This document shows positions 46,742-49,947 of a DNA stretch of 49,947 nucleotides, piece after piece. Below the pieces are notes generated by a model, which saw only the letters and a list, made by a program, of their open reading frames with translations, made no database searches and was not told the DNA's origin. A program made the translations under genes and the position numbers. The number at the start of each line of letters is the position of its first letter. The stretch's first letter is position 1. This stretch comes from an uncultured Pelagibacteraceae bacterium (GTDB taxonomy: Bacteria; Pseudomonadota; Alphaproteobacteria; Pelagibacterales; Pelagibacteraceae): contig CACPHV010000010.1 in assembly GCA_902633985.1 (NCBI GenBank), positions 1-49,947 of the forward strand, written 5' to 3'.

Positions 46742-47632
46742 ATGAATATCAAAAACGTTTACATTTTAAATGACAGAGCAATTCTTTATATTAACGGAGA
46801 AGATGCAAAAGAGTTTCTTCAAAATCTTATTAGTAATGATATAAACAAAGTAAGTGATATAAATAGTTGTTTTAGTTCATTACTTACACCCCAAGGTAAA
46901 TTTTTATATGAATTTATAATTGTAAAACATAAGTCTGGATATCTTTTAGATTGTGAAAAACCTCAGGCAAAGGAGCTATTCAAACAATTATCCCTATATA
47001 AATTAAGATCAAAAGTTGAAATTCTAAATTTAAGTAATGAATTTGTTGTAGCAGCATTTTCTCATGAAAAATTCTTAACTTTTGATGCTGCAAAAGATCA
47101 ACCTGGATGCACAATTAAATATAGAGAAGATCCAATTTTTTTAGATCCAAGAAATAAGAATTTGGGTGCTAGATTAATTATTAATTTAGAAAAACTTTAT
47201 TTATCTCTTAAAAAACTAGATCTCCATGATGCTGATCTTAAAGAATATTATTCATTAAGTCATAGCCTTGGAATAGTTCCAAAAGATTTAAATAAGTTGA
47301 AAGATAAATTGTTTGGTATTGAATGTAATTTTGAAGAATTAAATGGAATTGATTTCAAAAAAGGATGTTATGTTGGTCAAGAAAATACAGCGCGAATTAA
47401 ATTAAAGAACAAGCTTTCAAAAAGATTGTTTCCAATAAATTTAATTAATGGAAAACTGCACGAGGGTGAAAGTATTTATAACAATGAAATTGAAATAGGT
47501 AGGGTTTTAATTGATAGCGACTACCCTTTTGCTTTAATTAAATACTTAAACAAAAACTTTGATGAAAAAGTAAATTTTAAAACTAAAGAAGCTTCAATAA
47601 ATATAAATAAACCTGATTGGATAAAAAAATAA
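46742..47632 (+). CDS. ygfZ: YgfZ/GcvT-domain folate-binding protein
   Basis: This 296-residue protein has the YgfZ fold related to GcvT and its diagnostic motif KGCYVGQE (207-214), plus LITPQGKFLYEF-like SLLTPQGKFLYEF and LFGIECNFEELNGIDF. YgfZ proteins help form Fe-S clusters in certain enzymes and use tetrahydrofolate. The C-terminal beta-barrel is short. It is divergent from the dihydroorotase gene (43 bp gap). Confidence 0.92.
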   Translation: MNIKNVYILNDRAILYINGEDAKEFLQNLISNDINKVSDINSCFSSLLTPQGKFLYEFIIVKHKSGYLLDCEKPQAKELFKQLSLYKLRSKVEILNLSNEFVVAAFSHEKFLTFDAAKDQPGCTIKYREDPIFLDPRNKNLGARLIINLEKLYLSLKKLDLHDADLKEYYSLSHSLGIVPKDLNKLKDKLFGIECNFEELNGIDFKKGCYVGQENTARIKLKNKLSKRLFPINLINGKLHEGESIYNNEIEIGRVLIDSDYPFALIKYLNKNFDEKVNFKTKEASININKPDWIKK

Positions 47633-47637
47633 TTTTC

Positions 47638-47799
47638 TTATTTAAATAAATAAACAATCATTAAAATTATAAAAACTACAATAGTCCAAATACTTAGATT
47701 TTTAAGAAATTGCTTTAATTTATAATTTGATTGTAAAAAACTTGGTAGAACTAAAAGTAAAACCCCAACCATAAATATTACTGAAAGCAATTTATCCAT
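47638..47799 (-). CDS. Small two-helix membrane protein, unknown function
   Basis: The frame can begin upstream, but that would overlap tRNA-Leu. The preferred start is ATG 47799, preceded by a good GAGGAG, and gives 53 residues: MDKLLSVIFMVGVLLLVLPSFLQSNYKLKQFLKN, then LSIWTIVVFIILMIVYLFK. Both ends are membrane helices separated by a basic loop. It is the only gene between tRNA-Leu and the convergent ygfZ. Confidence 0.7.
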   Translation of the reverse strand: MDKLLSVIFMVGVLLLVLPSFLQSNYKLKQFLKNLSIWTIVVFIILMIVYLFK

Positions 47800-47825
47800 C
47801 AAAAACTCCTCTATAAAATTCACTT

Positions 47826-47911
47826 TGGTGCGGTCGGAGAGACTCGAACTCTCATGGACTAGGTCCACACGGCCCTCAACCGTGCCTGTCTACCAATTTC
47901 AGCACGACCGC
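47826..47911 (-). tRNA. tRNA-Leu (anticodon GAG)
   Basis: On the minus strand the 7-bp acceptor stem GCGGTCG pairs with CGACCGC. The anticodon loop TTGAGGG between CACGG and CCGTG gives GAG at positions 34-36. The T arm GAGTTCGAGTCTC is intact, and the variable arm is long, as for Leu. The 3' CCA is encoded (47828-47826). Confidence 0.95.
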
Positions 47912-47921
47912 GATATGTCCC

Positions 47922-47950
47922 ATAATAAATGAATGACAATCATGATTCAA
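47922..47950 (-). promoter_or_regulatory. Sigma-70 promoter of tRNA-Leu
   Basis: On the minus strand TTGAAT (47950-47945) and TATTAT (47927-47922) are separated by 17 bp. The -10 ends 10 bp before the 5' end of the tRNA, an ordinary spacing. The divergent nadA ATG at 47967 is only 16 bp from the -35. Confidence 0.65.
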
Positions 47951-47966
47951 ATTGGTAAAAATCCTC

Positions 47967-48956
47967 ATGGAATTTACACAAGAAGTGCGTAAAGCAACAG
48001 ATCCTATTTATCAAAAAATTTCTAAGGTTATGCCTGAAATTGAATGGTCAGTGCATGCTCCTTATATTCATAAAATTAATAAATTAAAAAAAGAAAAAAA
48101 TGCTGTAATACTTGCTCACAACTATCAAACACCAGAAATTTATCATGGTGTAGCAGATTTTTCTGCAGACTCTTTAGCATTAGCAATTGAAGCCTCAAAA
48201 ACCTCAGCGAATATTATTTTAATGGCTGGAGTACATTTCATGGCAGAAACTGCAAAATTAATGAGCCCAAATAAAAAAGTCATTCTTCCTGATATGGATG
48301 CTGGCTGTTCTTTGTCATCATCTATTACAGGTAAAGATGTTAAGCTATTAAAAGAAAAATACCCAGGCGTTCCAGTTGTGTCTTATGTTAACACCTCAGC
48401 AGAAGTTAAGGCTGAAACAGATGTTTGCTGTACATCTGCGAACGCGGTCAAAATAGTTAAATCACTTGGGGTAAAAAGAGTAATATTTTTACCTGATGAT
48501 TATCTAGCTAAATATGTTGCTTCTCAAACTGATGTTGAAATTATTTCTTGGAAAGGAATTTGTATTGTTCATGATCAATTTAATAAAGAAGAAATAGAAG
48601 ATATTAGAAAAAATAATCCAGGAATTAAAATTATAGCACACCCAGAGTGTCCTCCTGATGTAATTGAAGCAAGTGATTTTGCAGGATCTACGTCTGGAAT
48701 GATCAAATATGTTAAAGATAATCAACCAAAAAAAGTTATGATGGTTACAGAGTGTTCAATGAGTGACAATATTCAAATAGAAAACCCAAATGTAGATTTT
48801 GTTAAACCATGCAATATGTGTCCTCATATGAAAAAAATTACACTTCCAAAGATATTAGACTGTCTAGAAAATGAAACTGGTGAAATAATTATGGACAAAG
48901 AAACAATTGATAAAGCCAGAATATCTGTAGAGAGAATGGCAGCTATTGGCAGATAG
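47967..48956 (+). CDS. nadA: Quinolinate synthase A
   Basis: This 4Fe-4S enzyme condenses iminoaspartate with dihydroxyacetone phosphate to quinolinate. It has AVILAHNYQTPEIYHGVADFSADSLALA, CSLSSS, VCCTSANAVKIVKSLG, HPECPPDVIEASDFAGSTSGMIKYV and CNMCPHMKKITLPKILDCL, which supply the cluster cysteines. A TTG at 47952 is in frame, but ATG 47967 matches family starts and gives 329 residues. It is followed at 4 bp by nadC. No nadB was seen in the window. Confidence 0.95.
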   Translation: MEFTQEVRKATDPIYQKISKVMPEIEWSVHAPYIHKINKLKKEKNAVILAHNYQTPEIYHGVADFSADSLALAIEASKTSANIILMAGVHFMAETAKLMSPNKKVILPDMDAGCSLSSSITGKDVKLLKEKYPGVPVVSYVNTSAEVKAETDVCCTSANAVKIVKSLGVKRVIFLPDDYLAKYVASQTDVEIISWKGICIVHDQFNKEEIEDIRKNNPGIKIIAHPECPPDVIEASDFAGSTSGMIKYVKDNQPKKVMMVTECSMSDNIQIENPNVDFVKPCNMCPHMKKITLPKILDCLENETGEIIMDKETIDKARISVERMAAIGR

Positions 48957-48960
48957 ATAA

Positions 48961-49794
48961 GTGTCAAAAATAAAACTAAGCAAAGAATTTATCAAAAGTA
49001 CAGTTAAGCTAGCTTTGAACGAAGATCTTTATCCCTCAGGAGATATCACGTCAGATTTAATTAATAATTATAAAGTCTTGACAGTAAAATTAATTTCAAA
49101 TCAAAGTGCAATTGTTGGAGGGTTATTATTTGCTAAACAAACTTTTAAATTAATTGATGATAAAATAAAATTCATTATAAAAAAAAAAGACGGTTCTAGA
49201 GTTAAAAAAGGAAATTTAGTAGCTTTAATTAAAGGAAATGCAAAAAATATTCTGATTGCTGAAAGAGTAGCTTTAAATTTTTTGTCTCATATTTCTGGAA
49301 TAGCAACTAAAACAAATGAGTTTGTTAAATTAGCAGGAAAAAAAACTAAAATTTGTTGCACAAGAAAAACAATTCCTAATTTAAGAGTTATCCAAAAATA
49401 TGCTGTTAAATTAGGTGGTGGTACAAATCATAGATTTAATTTAAGCGATGAATATTTAATTAAAGATAACCATATTGCTAGTTCTGATTTAAATAGTTTG
49501 GTTTTAAAAGCTATTAATAATAAAACAGGAAAAAAAATTACTGTTGAAGTTGATACAATTAAGCAGCTTAAATCAATATTGGGTCTAAAATTTAATACTG
49601 TTCTGCTAGATAATATGAGTATTAAAAATCTAAAACATGGTGTTAAAATTGCTAGAAAGTTTTATGAAACTGAAGCTTCTGGCAATATTACTTTAAAAAA
49701 TATAAAGGCTGTTGCATCAACTGGAGTTAATAGAATTTCTGTTGGAAGTATTACACACAGCGCTCCTGCGATTGATTTTAAGCTAGAAATCTAA
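48961..49794 (+). CDS. nadC: Nicotinate-nucleotide pyrophosphorylase (quinolinate phosphoribosyltransferase)
   Basis: This 277-residue enzyme makes nicotinate mononucleotide from quinolinate and PRPP. It has ALNEDLYPSGDITSDLI, LNFLSHISGIATKT, CTRKTIPNLRVIQKYAVKLGGGTNHRFNLSDEYLIKDNHI and the C-terminal SGNITLKNIKAVASTGVNRISVGSITHSAP. The start is GTG 48961, 4 bp after nadA. Its stop overlaps the convergent partial gene by 4 bp (CTAA). Confidence 0.95.
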   Translation: MSKIKLSKEFIKSTVKLALNEDLYPSGDITSDLINNYKVLTVKLISNQSAIVGGLLFAKQTFKLIDDKIKFIIKKKDGSRVKKGNLVALIKGNAKNILIAERVALNFLSHISGIATKTNEFVKLAGKKTKICCTRKTIPNLRVIQKYAVKLGGGTNHRFNLSDEYLIKDNHIASSDLNSLVLKAINNKTGKKITVEVDTIKQLKSILGLKFNTVLLDNMSIKNLKHGVKIARKFYETEASGNITLKNIKAVASTGVNRISVGSITHSAPAIDFKLEI

Positions 49795-49947
49795 TTCACA
49801 AACTTAGATAGGTCTGGTTTAAAATAGTTAGGCCCTTTCATGACTTTTCCAGATTCATTATAAATTGGTTTACCGTTTTCATCTAACTTACTCATATTGG
49901 AGTTTTGAACCTCTTCAAAACATTTATCCAAATCAATTCCAAATGCG
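49791..49947 (-). CDS. MazG/HisE-like nucleotide pyrophosphohydrolase, C-terminal part
   Basis: The window cuts into this gene; 51 residues are visible, ending AFGIDLDKCFEEVQNSNMSKLDENGKPIYNESGKVMKGPNYFKPDLSKFVN. The FEEV..SNMSKL.ENGKPI motif is typical of the C-terminus of phosphoribosyl-ATP-pyrophosphatase-like MazG-superfamily proteins. It uses a TAG stop overlapping nadC by 4 bp. The N-terminal metal site is outside the window. Confidence 0.75.
   Translation of the reverse strand, partial: AFGIDLDKCFEEVQNSNMSKLDENGKPIYNESGKVMKGPNYFKPDLSKFVN

Noticed and set aside
47800..47868. Extension of the small membrane protein to 76 residues.
   Set aside because: It would run into tRNA-Leu, and a good ribosome binding site favours ATG 47799.
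47967..49794. Missing nadB as proof of an incomplete NAD pathway.
   Set aside because: The window is a fraction of the genome, so absence here says nothing about the whole pathway.
1..49947. CRISPR arrays, insertion sequences, integrase or phage genes.
   Set aside because: No regularly spaced repeats, transposase or integrase motifs, or attachment-site duplications were seen on reading.

Overview
The window is a dense, AT-rich piece of an alphaproteobacterial chromosome that reads as a free-living marine SAR11 organism (Candidatus Pelagibacter type). The evidence is the gene content and style. There is a blue-tuned proteorhodopsin, a tandem glycine riboswitch on the glycine cleavage operon, a 5-oxoprolinase set, a TRAP transporter, lysine-rich proteins, and almost no intergenic DNA. 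No insertion sequence, prophage, CRISPR array or rRNA was seen.

Layout. 1-3180: gcvT-gcvH-gcvP (gcvP cut by the window edge) behind a glycine riboswitch. 3203-6981: an EamA transporter and pxpC-pxpB on the minus strand, divergent from pxpA and a TPR protein. 6978-9790: a dctPQM TRAP transporter. 9902-11719: TerC-like membrane protein, panB, and a glyoxalase-like gene. 11741-17830: a long minus-strand run with purine genes guaB-TPR-guaA, rlmE, a glycosyltransferase, and phosphatidylethanolamine genes pssA and psd. 17907-23028: icd, alaS and recA. 23136-26488: tolC, a probable glycerate 3-kinase and three small metabolic proteins. 26643-28323: umuDC. 28334-33167: a complete urease operon ureDABCEFG. 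33255-38256: a small Cys-tailed protein, a DUF1501/DUF1800 pair, and a GT2/GT39 pair. 38335-42964: dksA, two unannotated tiny membrane ORFs, a GST, then reductase, ferredoxin, desaturase and proteorhodopsin. 43172-49947: prpE, an SMR pump, a dihydroorotase-type enzyme, ygfZ, a 53-residue membrane protein, tRNA-Leu(GAG), nadA, nadC, and the tail of a pyrophosphohydrolase-like gene.

How it works together. Many genes concern the use of small organic nitrogen and carbon compounds: glycine, 5-oxoproline, urea, glycerate, propionate and TRAP substrates. Light energy comes from proteorhodopsin. Codirectional genes are joined by stop/start overlaps (TAATG or ATGA). Every convergent pair meets within about 10 bp, several sharing stop-codon bases. 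Three hairpin terminators are clear: inside dctPQM, after recA and after proteorhodopsin.

Nothing here is plainly a wholly new system. The most useful leads are the two-state design of the glycine riboswitch, two coupled tiny membrane ORFs behind dksA, a helically phased repeat in the proteorhodopsin promoter, an IMP dehydrogenase without its CBS domain, a Cys-tailed protein divergent from urease, and two genes broken by one extra A in A-runs, which may be sequence errors. All calls are from reading the sequence; no database search was run.
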